The notes beneath the pieces were generated by a model that had not been told where the DNA came from, made no database searches, and was given only the letters and a program-made list of their open reading frames with translations. DNA of 64,000 nucleotides. It comes from Paenibacillus sp. TCA20. GTDB taxonomy: Bacteria > Bacillota > Bacilli > Paenibacillales > Paenibacillaceae. Positions 53,504 through 61,709 of the stretch are shown here, one piece after another; position 1 is the first letter of the stretch; every line of letters begins with the position of its first letter. Made by a program: the position numbers and the translations under genes. Location of the stretch: contig NZ_BBIW01000004.1 in assembly GCF_000732325.1 (NCBI RefSeq), positions 186,001 through 250,000 of the forward strand, in the 5' to 3' direction.

Positions 53504-53878
53504 ATGGAAATCAAAGCGACACCGATTACACTGGAGCAATTAAAAGCAAAAGAGCAGGAGGTCGAAGCACGCGAAGCCGCTGCTCGTGCAGTCGAAGCCC
53601 GCGCAGTCGAAGCTCGTGCAGTCGAAGCCCGCGCAGTCGAAGCTCGTGCAGTCGAAGCTCGCGCAGTCGAAGCCCGCGCAGTCGAAGCTCGTGCAGTCGA
53701 AGCCCGCGCAGCCGCCGCTCGTGCAGCTGAAGCTCGCGCAGCCGCCGCTCGTGCAGCTGAAGCTCGCGCAGCCGCCGCTCGCGCAGCTGAAGCTCGTGCA
53801 GTCGAAGCCCGCGCAGCTGAAGCTCGCGCAGCCGCTGCTCGTGCAGCTGCCGCCCGTGCAGCCGCCGCTCGCGCATAA
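53504..53878 (+). CDS. AVEAR pentad-repeat protein
   Basis: A 124-residue protein with a strong AAAGGAGG site. Residues 1-28 (MEIKATPITLEQLKAKEQEV...) form a non-repetitive start; residues 29-123 are 19 pentads, eight AVEAR followed by a mixture of AAAAR, AAEAR and one AVEAR. Only Ala, Val, Glu and Arg occur in the repeat, predicting a long, charged, monomer-stable alpha helix. No signal peptide, Cys, Lys or aromatic residue is found in the repeat. I do not recognise a family and do not assign a function. It stands between the RNPP-type regulator and the biosynthetic operon, with no terminator before the latter. Frames on both strands are open because the unit is 15 bp, but only this one has a start and ribosome binding site. 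Confidence 0.7.
   Translation: MEIKATPITLEQLKAKEQEVEAREAAARAVEARAVEARAVEARAVEARAVEARAVEARAVEARAVEARAAAARAAEARAAAARAAEARAAAARAAEARAVEARAAEARAAAARAAAARAAAARA
53588..53872 (+). repeat. 15-bp tandem repeat array, 19 units
   Basis: Units are variants of GCAGTCGAAGCTCGT, GCAGTCGAAGCCCGC, GCAGCCGCCGCTCGT and GCAGCTGAAGCTCGC. Units are highly alike, which predicts copy-number change by slippage; gains or losses keep the reading frame. Confidence 0.92.
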
Positions 53879-54014
53879 GCTCCTCACACGGACTAATCAT
53901 GTTTATCTTTTGAATGGGTAGATGAACAAAGGATGCCATAAGGGATTACATAGCTCACTAATCACTTTCATTCCATCTATCCGCCAGTTCTTTATTGCAG
54001 AGGAGGAGAGCGAT

Positions 54015-54095
54015 GTGAATCAGAAGCTCTCCGGATCCTCCGCAATCCATTCAGCCTTATGCTGCCGAGGTGATGACCTATTATGCTTCACTTAA
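54015..54095 (+). CDS. Possible 26-residue leader ORF overlapping the first KAS gene
   Basis: GTG at 54015 lies eight bases behind AGGAGGAGAG, a stronger site than that of the following gene. The product (MNQKLSGSSAIHS..., with a CC pair) has no known match. It ends 13 bases inside the next gene, so translational coupling is possible. It could be spurious. The flanking spacer 53879-54014 shows no terminator. Confidence 0.35.
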   Translation: MNQKLSGSSAIHSALCCRGDDLLCFT

Positions 54096-55078
54096 AGAAC
54101 ATTTGGACCTATATTCCGGGCAACACATTAGAAGTCCAGCAGCTTAATACGCATCTAGGATTAAAATCAGCACAGATCAAAGTGCTTGAAAAGATACATG
54201 GATTAAAAAAGATTCGTCAGGAGGAGCAAGGAAACTTGTTCAACCTGCTTGGTAATCTGCTCGAGCGAGTAAGCAGTGATCCTGATATCGATAGCTCGAA
54301 GATCAAGTACATCATCTACTGTCATACCATTCAGGATGTTTCTCCATACAATATGAAAATAATCCAGAAATTAAAAAAGAAATATCATTTTGAGCATAGC
54401 ATCGTGTTCTCGTTAACCCAGCAAAACTGTGCAACTGGAATTGTAGCTCTAGATATCGCAGAGCGCCTGCTGCGGTCAATGTCAGATGATGAGTACGTGC
54501 TGCTGCTGACGGGGGAGAAGACGTTCAGCCCAATCGTACAGCTCATACCCAATACGACCGTCATGGGAGAAGCATCGACTGCCGTATTGCTTGGCTCGCA
54601 AGGCGAGGGAAGCTGCATGGTGTACAGCAAGCATCATACCATTGGCAAGTTCTGCAACGTGCTTACGGGTGAAGAAGAAACATTGAAGGAGTTTCAGGAA
54701 ATTTATGTCCCCACGTTATGCACCGTTATACAGGATACCTTGAGGGAGGCTGGTATAACACTGCAGGAGATCTCCTGGATTATTCCGCACAATGTCAACA
54801 TTTCTTCCTGGAAAAAGGTTGCTGCATCACTCGAATATCCTCTTGAACAGATTTACATAGACAATATTGCAGAATTAGGACATTGCTTCTGCTCAGATCC
54901 CTTCATTAATCTGCAGAAGGCAATATCCGAAAACAGGCTGAAGCCGGCAAATTATTATTTGCTGGTATCCGTTGGGCTTGGTGCAACATTTAGTGCAGCT
55001 GTTATGAAATATGAGAGTAAAGGTGGAAATGCAGATGAGTACAATGTCTCAAGCGTTAACGAACGACTTCTCGGTTAA
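54083..55078 (+). CDS. KAS III-like enzyme (FabH/thiolase fold), first copy
   Basis: A 331-residue thiolase-fold protein of the 3-oxoacyl-ACP synthase III family. The nucleophile Cys116 is in TQQNCATGIVALDIA and the catalytic His236 in IIPHNVNISSW. The third position of the FabH triad, Asn in a GN motif, is here GH (G266-H267 in ELGHCFCSDPFINL). It could condense or transfer an acyl group between carriers, or onto an amine or alcohol as CerJ-type relatives do. It is the first enzyme of the operon 54083-63994, and its end overlaps the ATP-grasp gene by 44 bases. Confidence 0.85.
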   Translation: MLHLKNIWTYIPGNTLEVQQLNTHLGLKSAQIKVLEKIHGLKKIRQEEQGNLFNLLGNLLERVSSDPDIDSSKIKYIIYCHTIQDVSPYNMKIIQKLKKKYHFEHSIVFSLTQQNCATGIVALDIAERLLRSMSDDEYVLLLTGEKTFSPIVQLIPNTTVMGEASTAVLLGSQGEGSCMVYSKHHTIGKFCNVLTGEEETLKEFQEIYVPTLCTVIQDTLREAGITLQEISWIIPHNVNISSWKKVAASLEYPLEQIYIDNIAELGHCFCSDPFINLQKAISENRLKPANYYLLVSVGLGATFSAAVMKYESKGGNADEYNVSSVNERLLG

Positions 55079-56432
55079 GCTGAAGCAAGCGTTGACCGGC
55101 AGCTCAGAGTCCACTTTCATCTATATCAACAATTTTGAAGTGGAAGAGCAATGGAAGCAGGAGCATACCCTGAAGCTGCCATCTCTCACTGTCGGTTCCT
55201 CTGTAGAGCTGGTGAATCGAATGGAGGAATTGGGTGTCTTTCTTGCAGGGAAGGGTGACTATGTGTTGTTAAAAGAAAGTCCTGACCCAGAGATGATGAC
55301 AGACGCCAAATCACTTGGATTCGGGAATTCACTGCTTCTAACAATGTGTAATAACGCACCTAAGCTAAATATAACAGAAAATGTATTGGACTGCGAGTCT
55401 ACATTAAACCGGCTTCGGGAAATCGCCGGGCATAACACTGTATATCTCGTTCCTTTTGGCGTCTCGGCCAAGGAGGAGGAGCTGTCGAAGCTCGTAGGTA
55501 TACCTCTTGCAGTTCCAAGTGCAGATATTTTTCAGAAAGTAAATGATAAAGGGTATTCGCGCAGGCTGAACAGAGAGCTTGGAATACGTCAGATCAATGG
55601 CAGGGAGTGCAGCACGATTGAAGAGCTGAAGCAAGGCTTTGATGAATTGTCTTATTTGCTTGAAGAAGGCGGTACCCTGGTTTTGAAGGACGCACTGGGC
55701 GTGTCGGGCAAGGGCATCACGGTCATTGGCGACAGACAGCGGTTCGATAAAGTGCTCAAAATGCTGGAGCAGCAGTCTCGGAAAAAGGAAACCCGCAGTA
55801 TCAACTATGTACTTGAAGAGTGGATTGATAAAATCTGTGACCTGAACTACCAATTTCTTATTGATCGTAATGGCCGGGTAGAGTTTCTCTGTGTGAAGGA
55901 ATCCTTGGTTGAGAACGGCGTGCATCAGGGACATGTGATGCCTTCAAGACTTACGGAGGCTCAGATCGAAATTCTGCAGGAGGCCGCTCAGTTGATCGGC
56001 AAGGCCATGTTTGCAGACGGATATTATGGGATGGTCGGTATTGATGCCATTCTTGATCAGGAAGGAAGACTGTATCCCAATCTTGAGATCAATGCCAGAT
56101 TCAACATGTCTACGTATCAAACCAATCTGCAGGACCGGCTCATTGGACAAGAGCAGTGCGGTCTTGCGAAGAAATATACCCTTACGCTAAAGGACTATTT
56201 CCCATACCCAGAGCTCAAAGCACTGCTCTCAGCGTTCATCTACAGCCCGCAGAGCAGGCAAGGGTTCATTATTAATAATTTTGCTACAGTAAATGCCGCT
56301 TATAAGGAGCCGGGCAGCCTGTTTACAGGGCGGCTGTATGGTCTGCTTGTGGCAGATTCACGCGAAGCGCTGCTTGAGCTGGATGCATCAATTGATCATA
56401 AGCTGAGGGAATGGGAGGCAGGAGTCAAATGA
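55035..56432 (+). CDS. ATP-grasp ligase, BtrJ/PGM1-like
   Basis: A 465-residue ligase. A pre-ATP-grasp domain (about 1-170, with GDYVLLKESPDPEMMTDAKSLGFGN) precedes the ATP-grasp core: GTLVLKDALGVSGKGI (phosphate loop), VLEEWIDKICDLNYQFLID, and the metal-binding GYYGMVGIDAILD...LYPNLEINARFNMSTYQ. A C-terminal extension resembles that of peptide ligase PGM1 and BtrJ. With the ACP and PLP decarboxylase downstream, the likely reaction is ATP-dependent loading of an amino acid, in butirosin glutamate, onto the carrier's phosphopantetheine. ATG 55035 follows AAAGGTGG. Its stop overlaps the next start (ATGA). Confidence 0.85.
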   Translation: MSTMSQALTNDFSVKLKQALTGSSESTFIYINNFEVEEQWKQEHTLKLPSLTVGSSVELVNRMEELGVFLAGKGDYVLLKESPDPEMMTDAKSLGFGNSLLLTMCNNAPKLNITENVLDCESTLNRLREIAGHNTVYLVPFGVSAKEEELSKLVGIPLAVPSADIFQKVNDKGYSRRLNRELGIRQINGRECSTIEELKQGFDELSYLLEEGGTLVLKDALGVSGKGITVIGDRQRFDKVLKMLEQQSRKKETRSINYVLEEWIDKICDLNYQFLIDRNGRVEFLCVKESLVENGVHQGHVMPSRLTEAQIEILQEAAQLIGKAMFADGYYGMVGIDAILDQEGRLYPNLEINARFNMSTYQTNLQDRLIGQEQCGLAKKYTLTLKDYFPYPELKALLSAFIYSPQSRQGFIINNFATVNAAYKEPGSLFTGRLYGLLVADSREALLELDASIDHKLREWEAGVK

Positions 56433-57715
56433 GCCAGGAATATACGATTCAGAACTATGCAATATCCAGTCTGACACGCAAATATGGAACTCCGCTGTAT
56501 ATCTATGACGGAGACATCCTTGAAGAGGTTTACTCGGAGCTTCGCCGAGTGCTCCATCAGGAAGTAGACATTTTTTATTCCCTGAAGGCCAATCCGAACA
56601 TCTCTATCTATAACTATCTTAAAAACCTCGGAGCCCATGCAGAAGTCTGCTCTCTCGCCGAGCTGATAACAAGTATAAAAGCGGGGACTGATCCGGACAA
56701 CATTATTTTTCTAGGGCCGGGAAAAAGCGAAGAGGAAATCAAGGCTTGTCTGCACTACAACATTTACGCCATCGTTTGTGAGTCCTTTCAGGAGCTGGAG
56801 ATCATCAATCGGCTGGCAGAAGAGCTTGATGTTAAAGCGAAGGTTGCACTGCGAATTAATCCTGCCTTTTCGGTTAAGGGCTCTCGTCTGACTATGGGCG
56901 GCAAGCCGCGTCAATTCGGCATCGATGAGGCGGCTTTATTCAGCAGCACAGCATGGATGAATGGATATGCTCATATCACGATCAGGGGTATCCATGTCTA
57001 TATGGGAACACGGATGCTGGACATCGATCCGATTGTTCAGAACACCGGACATATTCTGGATCTCGCTGTAAGGATCGAGGATGCTCTTGGCGTGCAGCTT
57101 GATATGGTTGATGTGGGAGGAGGACTGGGTGTTCCCTATTTCGAAGGAGAGTCCTCTCTTGATGTGCATGGCCTTGCTGAGCAGCTGAATCCCTTGTTCG
57201 CGGCTTTTAAAGAAACGCATCCTGAGACACGGCTCATTATGGAGCTGGGAAGATATTTGGTCGGGCGGTCAGGATTATTGGTGAGCAAGGCACTGTACGT
57301 TAAAGAATCGTATGATGAAACTTTTGTTGTGACAGACGGAGGAACCAATTGCCATATGGCTGCTGTCGGCGTCGGTTCCTATGTTAAACGGAACTTTCCT
57401 ATCGCTCTGTTAAGCCGCTGCGATGAGCCGGCGGAAGGAGAATACAACATTACAGGACCCTTGTGTACTCCGAACGATGTGGTGGGCAAGAAAGTAGCTC
57501 TCCCCAAAGTGCAGCCGGGTGACTTGATTGGCATATTCAACTCCGGAGCCTATGGGCCGACAGCTTCACCTACAAACTTTTTAAGTCATGGGTATCCGGC
57601 TGAAGTGCTTGTTGCTAAGGGAGAGGCTCATTTGATCCGAGACCGGGACCAGGTGCAGGATCTGCTGGGCAAGCAGCATTTGGTTGAAGTCAAGCCGATG
57701 ATTCCGGCTCTATAA
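56429..57715 (+). CDS. PLP-dependent decarboxylase, BtrK/LysA-like
   Basis: A 428-residue fold-type III enzyme. The PLP Lys53 is in FYSLKANPNISIYNYL, the glycine loop in VDVGGGLGVPYF, ELGRYLVGRSG binds phosphate, and the catalytic Cys is in GPLCTPNDV. SNF-type end GAYGPTASPTNFLSHGYPAEVLV fits the diaminopimelate/ornithine decarboxylase family. BtrK, the same length class, decarboxylates glutamyl-S-BtrI to 4-aminobutyryl-S-BtrI. The presence of an ATP-grasp ligase before it and an ACP after it argues for decarboxylation of a carrier-bound amino acid. ATG 56429 overlaps the previous stop; GGGAGGCAGGAG precedes it. Confidence 0.88.
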   Translation: MSQEYTIQNYAISSLTRKYGTPLYIYDGDILEEVYSELRRVLHQEVDIFYSLKANPNISIYNYLKNLGAHAEVCSLAELITSIKAGTDPDNIIFLGPGKSEEEIKACLHYNIYAIVCESFQELEIINRLAEELDVKAKVALRINPAFSVKGSRLTMGGKPRQFGIDEAALFSSTAWMNGYAHITIRGIHVYMGTRMLDIDPIVQNTGHILDLAVRIEDALGVQLDMVDVGGGLGVPYFEGESSLDVHGLAEQLNPLFAAFKETHPETRLIMELGRYLVGRSGLLVSKALYVKESYDETFVVTDGGTNCHMAAVGVGSYVKRNFPIALLSRCDEPAEGEYNITGPLCTPNDVVGKKVALPKVQPGDLIGIFNSGAYGPTASPTNFLSHGYPAEVLVAKGEAHLIRDRDQVQDLLGKQHLVEVKPMIPAL

Positions 57716-57741
57716 ATTATATTTCTAAGGAGGAAATAGAG

Positions 57742-58002
57742 ATGACAACAAATATGCTTATTGAGGAAATCAAAGGTGCATTGGAAGAAGTGCTGAACAC
57801 AAAGGAGGAACGTCCAATTGGGCTGGAGACATCCCTGTTTGAAGAGCTGCATCTTGACTCTACCTCGGTGCTTGAGCTGCTGATGACATTGGAGGATCGG
57901 ATTGACGGCTTGGAGATTGATCCTGATGAACTGGAGCCGGAAGTGTTCAGTACAGTAGGGTCTCTGGCTGAATATATCGAGAGACAGCTTGTAGCGGTGT
58001 AA
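57742..58002 (+). CDS. Acyl carrier protein (BtrI-like)
   Basis: An 86-residue acidic four-helix carrier. Ser40 in ELHLDSTSVLELLM is the phosphopantetheine site. The usual DSL is DST here. It starts 27 bp after the decarboxylase behind AAGGAGG. It should carry the amino-acyl intermediate made by the two preceding enzymes and present it to the KAS-like and dehydrogenase enzymes that follow. A phosphopantetheinyl transferase is not encoded in the window. Confidence 0.93.
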   Translation: MTTNMLIEEIKGALEEVLNTKEERPIGLETSLFEELHLDSTSVLELLMTLEDRIDGLEIDPDELEPEVFSTVGSLAEYIERQLVAV

Positions 58003-58006
58003 GCTG

Positions 58007-58837
58007 ATGGCACTCGGAATCCAGCAGTTATTCGTAAAGGAATTCACGCAGAAGAGCCCTCCTTTTGAGCATCCGCAGTTAGAGCGGTTTCATCATGATC
58101 TATTATCCGGCTTCGACATGATTCCAGACTATGAATGGCTCGAGAAGGGGAACAACAATTCATACCACAATATGGCTGCAGAAATACTGGATGATGAGCG
58201 ATGGAAGCAGGAAATATCGAGGACAGATCTATTCATTCTGGCCTACAGCTTTCCGAATATAAGGCCGGATATTTCAATTGTCAATTATATAATGGACCGT
58301 TATGGGGCCGGATTTTTGAGCTTTGCCATTAATGATATGGGCTTTGCTGCTCCCTTTATGGCCCTTCATATCATCAATCAGTACTTGAAGGAATCGGGCT
58401 TCAGCCGGGCAATGCTGCTGGTGATGGATCAGACCTCTCTGCCGTATAAGACCAAGGAGCTGCAGGAAGTCTCAGGCGTGGACACCGGAGCTCTCCTGCT
58501 CATGGACAGGGTGCAGGGAAGCTCGGGAAGTATTGTAGACATCCGAATGAACTATATGCCATCGCTGAGTGCACAGGCGCTGAACAACCAGATGGATGAA
58601 TGGCTGGTACAGAAGAGGGCCGTACCGCAAAGGCTGCTCATCCTGGCTCACCCTTCGCTGTGCGGCCTGCTTGATCCATCCTATGAGGTCAGGGGCTACG
58701 ACACCTGCAGGTGGAGTGCAGCTCCCTTCATGGCCTTGTCTTCTCTTCTAAGTGAAGAGCACTCCTATACCCATGTATGCGTGCTTCACTACGAGGAAGA
58801 GGAGGAATATCTGTATCAATTGCTGCTGGAAATGTAA
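58007..58837 (+). CDS. Thiolase-fold KAS III-like protein lacking the catalytic Cys, first copy
   Basis: A 276-residue protein with the core of the neighbouring KAS III-like enzymes: FAINDMGFAAPFMALHIINQYL aligns with the nucleophile loop SQLNCASSMAALDVANRM, and Phe (or Gly) takes the place of Cys. The PHNVN His motif is also replaced, with only LAHPSLCG remaining. It is shorter than FabH (about 310-330). It may be a structural partner of an active subunit, as KS-beta/CLF proteins are, or a non-decarboxylating binding protein. It starts five bases after the ACP gene with no clear ribosome binding site, suggesting coupling. Confidence 0.6.
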   Translation: MALGIQQLFVKEFTQKSPPFEHPQLERFHHDLLSGFDMIPDYEWLEKGNNNSYHNMAAEILDDERWKQEISRTDLFILAYSFPNIRPDISIVNYIMDRYGAGFLSFAINDMGFAAPFMALHIINQYLKESGFSRAMLLVMDQTSLPYKTKELQEVSGVDTGALLLMDRVQGSSGSIVDIRMNYMPSLSAQALNNQMDEWLVQKRAVPQRLLILAHPSLCGLLDPSYEVRGYDTCRWSAAPFMALSSLLSEEHSYTHVCVLHYEEEEEYLYQLLLEM

Positions 58838-58865
58838 GAAGGATGCTTGAAGGGAGAGGGGAGCG

Positions 58866-59804
58866 ATGGGGCTAGGCATTAAGGATATCAGTGTAAGTAT
58901 TCCGGAACGGATTGAATCTCCCGCCGACCTCCTCGATGGGCTTGGCTACAGTAAGGGAGAGCTGCAGCTTCTGAGTAAATACCATAAGCTCAAAGGGTCA
59001 CCGGTATGGGACACGGATCAGACATTGGATGACGCTCTGATCCAGTGTATTCAGAAATTGAAGGAGAAGCAGTCGCTGGATGAGGTCGACGTTGTGCTGT
59101 ACGCCCATTCTGCCCATGTGCAGGTTCCGGGAGATTATGGCTTGCTGCACAAGGTGCTGCGTCCTTTTTCCATGGAGCTCCTTCCGTGCTACGGCATCTC
59201 TCAGCTGAACTGCGCTTCATCTATGGCAGCGCTGGATGTGGCAAACCGGATGATTGAACGTGATCCAGAGATTCGCCAAATCCTGCTGCTCTGTGCGGAC
59301 CAGTTCAACTTTTTGCCAAACTCCTGGCGTTATATTCGCAAGTCTACAATGCTCGGCGATTCAGCGGTAGCTCTGCTGCTCGAAAATGGAGAAACCCGTA
59401 ACGTGATTCAATCGGTTTATCTATTCAACGATACAAGATTTCATACAGGATATTATGCTACGGAGGAAGAGATGGCAGGGTTTAACCAAACCTATGTAAG
59501 CCATATTATCAGCGGCTTAGATAAGTTGCTGAGCTCTTGCCGCATGGAGCTGTCAGATCTGGATTATATCCTGCCGCATAATGTGAACTGGACGACGTGG
59601 AAGGAATTTCTGCATCGGACCGGATTCGCCCAAGAGCGGGTATACCTTGATATGATTCCGAGCATTGGTCATACCTTCTCAAGTGATGCGTTCATCAACC
59701 TATCGGAAGCGATGGCGAAGGGATGGATGGAGAAAGGGAGTCATTATGTGATGACCAGCATTGGTCTGGGCAGCTTTTTCGGATTTGTGTTAATGAGACA
59801 TTGA
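58866..59804 (+). CDS. KAS III-like enzyme (FabH/thiolase fold), second copy
   Basis: A 312-residue enzyme with Cys116 in SQLNCASSMAALDVA, His238 in ILPHNVNWTTWKEF and GH (268-269) in PSIGHTFSSDAFINLSEA in place of the usual GN. The same residues occur at matching places in the first copy at 54083, so the GH variant is a family trait, not a chance mutation. It starts behind GGAGAGGGGAG. The Cys-lacking protein encoded directly upstream could be its partner. Confidence 0.85.
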   Translation: MGLGIKDISVSIPERIESPADLLDGLGYSKGELQLLSKYHKLKGSPVWDTDQTLDDALIQCIQKLKEKQSLDEVDVVLYAHSAHVQVPGDYGLLHKVLRPFSMELLPCYGISQLNCASSMAALDVANRMIERDPEIRQILLLCADQFNFLPNSWRYIRKSTMLGDSAVALLLENGETRNVIQSVYLFNDTRFHTGYYATEEEMAGFNQTYVSHIISGLDKLLSSCRMELSDLDYILPHNVNWTTWKEFLHRTGFAQERVYLDMIPSIGHTFSSDAFINLSEAMAKGWMEKGSHYVMTSIGLGSFFGFVLMRH

Positions 59805-59818
59805 AGGGAGCTAGTAGA

Positions 59819-60535
59819 ATGAACAGAGACGAGGATAATCGAAGTGTCGCGACGGCTGACAACGGAATTGCGAGTGCCTCTGCCGATCTGGGAGCCGAGC
59901 GTCTTCTGGAGAATTCTTTATTTCAGATCAAGGATAAAATGATTGTTCCAATCAATAGCACCGGCTATATTATGATCTCTCAGCGGCTGCTTCAAGAGCT
60001 GGACTGCTTCCTGTATGACGGTCATGAGCTGTTCTCTATCGCCGAGCTGGAGAATATCCATCTGATCCAGGATTCTATTCTACAGCTGGAGGGTCTTCAA
60101 TTGCTGCGGCTTCCACAGACACAGGAGAAGCGTGTTCAGGAAGGCAGCCACGAGGATCCGCTCTACAGTGAGCTGCTGGAGAGAATGCTGCTGTACCGGG
60201 CAGAACTGTGTGCTGCAGGACTAGAGCTTGTAAGACAGCACCTCTCCGGACGTGTATCCGGAAACGGGCCGACGCTGCAGAATCAGCTGGTTAAAGGCAA
60301 TATTACGGATATATTGACGATTTTGGAGATGATCAAGAGCACGAGTAGTGAGCATATGGAGTATAGCTGCAGCCCTGTGAATCGGGCGTCGCTGCGAGCT
60401 ATGCTTCATCAAGAGCTGGACCGTGCTTTTGGTCTCCTTCAAAAGCTGGGCGGGGGACATGGTTACGTGAATGGACCGGTCATGTATAGCTATTACATAT
60501 CCCAGGCAGTTAAGAACATTTATTACGTGTCCTAA
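59819..60535 (+). CDS. Protein resembling an acyl-CoA dehydrogenase C-terminal domain alone
   Basis: A 238-residue helical protein, ATG behind AAGGGAG. The second half (LLERMLLYRAELCAAGLELVRQHLSG, then NITDILTILEMIK, then FGLLQKLGGGHGYVNGPVMYSYYISQAVKNIYY) follows the helix pattern and GG.GY block of the acyl-CoA dehydrogenase C-terminal domain, without the N-terminal and beta domains that bind FAD and substrate. The first 100 residues are unassigned. The next gene encodes an apparently complete acyl-CoA dehydrogenase, so the two may form a heteromer. The assignment is tentative. Confidence 0.5.
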   Translation: MNRDEDNRSVATADNGIASASADLGAERLLENSLFQIKDKMIVPINSTGYIMISQRLLQELDCFLYDGHELFSIAELENIHLIQDSILQLEGLQLLRLPQTQEKRVQEGSHEDPLYSELLERMLLYRAELCAAGLELVRQHLSGRVSGNGPTLQNQLVKGNITDILTILEMIKSTSSEHMEYSCSPVNRASLRAMLHQELDRAFGLLQKLGGGHGYVNGPVMYSYYISQAVKNIYYVS

Positions 60536-60551
60536 AGGAGGGAGTATGAGC

Positions 60552-61709
60552 ATGATTACCACCGATAAATTACGAGTCTTCGAGCAGGAAATGAAAGAGA
60601 TCGGCAGCGATTTGAGGGAGGTAGGACAGCTGGTAGATGAGCAGCCCGAGCGCTTGTCCTTATACACCAGCCGTCCTTCTCTGCAGCTTGCCAATCGGAT
60701 GATGATTCCTCCTGAATATGGCGGCGAACCAATCGTTACGATCGGATCAGAGAAATATTATGGGCTTAGCTGTATCGAACGGGTCACGGCCATCGAGCAG
60801 CTGGCCTATGGCGATGCAGGCACATTCTTGGGCTGTCCGGGTCCCTCCATGTCCGGCATTATCATCAATGAGCTTGCAGATTCTCAGCAGAAGGAGCGCT
60901 TCTACTCCCGATTTCTGAAGGCGCCCTCCTGGACATTTTTTGCTCTGTCTGAACCCAAGAAGGGCTCTGATGCAACCGGAATCCAGACGAGAGTCCATAG
61001 AGCTGTTGATGGAGACATGATTCTAAATGGCGAGAAATATTTTATTGGTAACGGCTGCCGTGCAGACATGGGACTTGTATTTGCCCAGACCAGCCATACG
61101 CCGCTCGGAATTCAGGTTCTGCTGATCGACACCTCGGTAGAAGGGTTTAGTGCGGTTCCACTTGATACGATGGGTGTCCGTGCTGTGCAGCTTAGTCATC
61201 TTACCTTCAACGGCTGCAGGATTGAGGAGGAACAGGTGCTCGGCAGACATTTGAGCAAATCCAGAAGGGGCTTCTGGGGAGCGCTGCAAACCTTCCATCA
61301 GATGCGCCCCGGTGTAGCCGCGCTTGGTCTTGGTGTTGCCCGGGCAGCTTACGATTATCTGCTTGCAGAGCGCAGGCAATATAAGGAGAAGGAGCAGCAG
61401 GAGCTTGAGAAGCTGTGTCTTCGGCTGGCAGCAACACGTTCACTGATCCGTTATGCCGCGATGGAGATCGATGCTGACGGACAGAAGGGATATCTTGCTT
61501 CGCTGGGGAAGATCCGGGCAACTCAGCTTGCAGAGGAAGCCACCCAGCTGGCAGCAGATTATTTGGGTCCTGGATCGCTGTATGAGCATCCGCTATTAAA
61601 TAAATGGTATCGGGACGCAAGAGCATTTGAGTTCATGGAGGGAACGACCAATATACAGAAGGTCAATGTGTTCCAGGCTTATATTACGGGGAAGATGAGC
61701 TATGCATAA
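60552..61709 (+). CDS. Acyl-CoA dehydrogenase-family flavoenzyme
   Basis: About 385 residues with all three domains: helical N-terminal part (YGDAGTFLGCPGPSMSGIIINELAD), beta domain (FFALSEPKKGSDATGIQTRV, then LNGEKYFIGNGCRADMGLVFAQTS) and C-terminal helices ending YRDARAFEFMEGTTNIQKVNVFQ. It should oxidise the alpha-beta bond of an acyl, here probably ACP-bound, substrate with FAD. The catalytic Glu is probably in FMEGTTNIQ. ATG 60552 is ten bases behind AGGAGG; ATG 60546 is only four bases away. It overlaps the next gene by eight bases. Confidence 0.88.
   Translation: MITTDKLRVFEQEMKEIGSDLREVGQLVDEQPERLSLYTSRPSLQLANRMMIPPEYGGEPIVTIGSEKYYGLSCIERVTAIEQLAYGDAGTFLGCPGPSMSGIIINELADSQQKERFYSRFLKAPSWTFFALSEPKKGSDATGIQTRVHRAVDGDMILNGEKYFIGNGCRADMGLVFAQTSHTPLGIQVLLIDTSVEGFSAVPLDTMGVRAVQLSHLTFNGCRIEEEQVLGRHLSKSRRGFWGALQTFHQMRPGVAALGLGVARAAYDYLLAERRQYKEKEQQELEKLCLRLAATRSLIRYAAMEIDADGQKGYLASLGKIRATQLAEEATQLAADYLGPGSLYEHPLLNKWYRDARAFEFMEGTTNIQKVNVFQAYITGKMSYA

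Noticed and set aside
53588..53872. A CRISPR-like or pentapeptide-repeat (RFR-fold) reading of the 15-bp array
   Set aside because: There are no spacers between units, and the pentads lack the central Leu/Phe of the pentapeptide-repeat fold.
53504..53878. The AVEAR protein as a RiPP precursor for the downstream enzymes
   Set aside because: No Cys, Ser, Thr, Lys or aromatic residues in the repeat to modify and no RiPP-type modifying enzyme (LanM, radical SAM, YcaO) in the operon; not excluded but unsupported.
53497..53939. Additional open frames on both strands across the AVEAR array
   Set aside because: They exist only because a 15-bp repeat keeps all frames open; none has a matching ribosome binding site.
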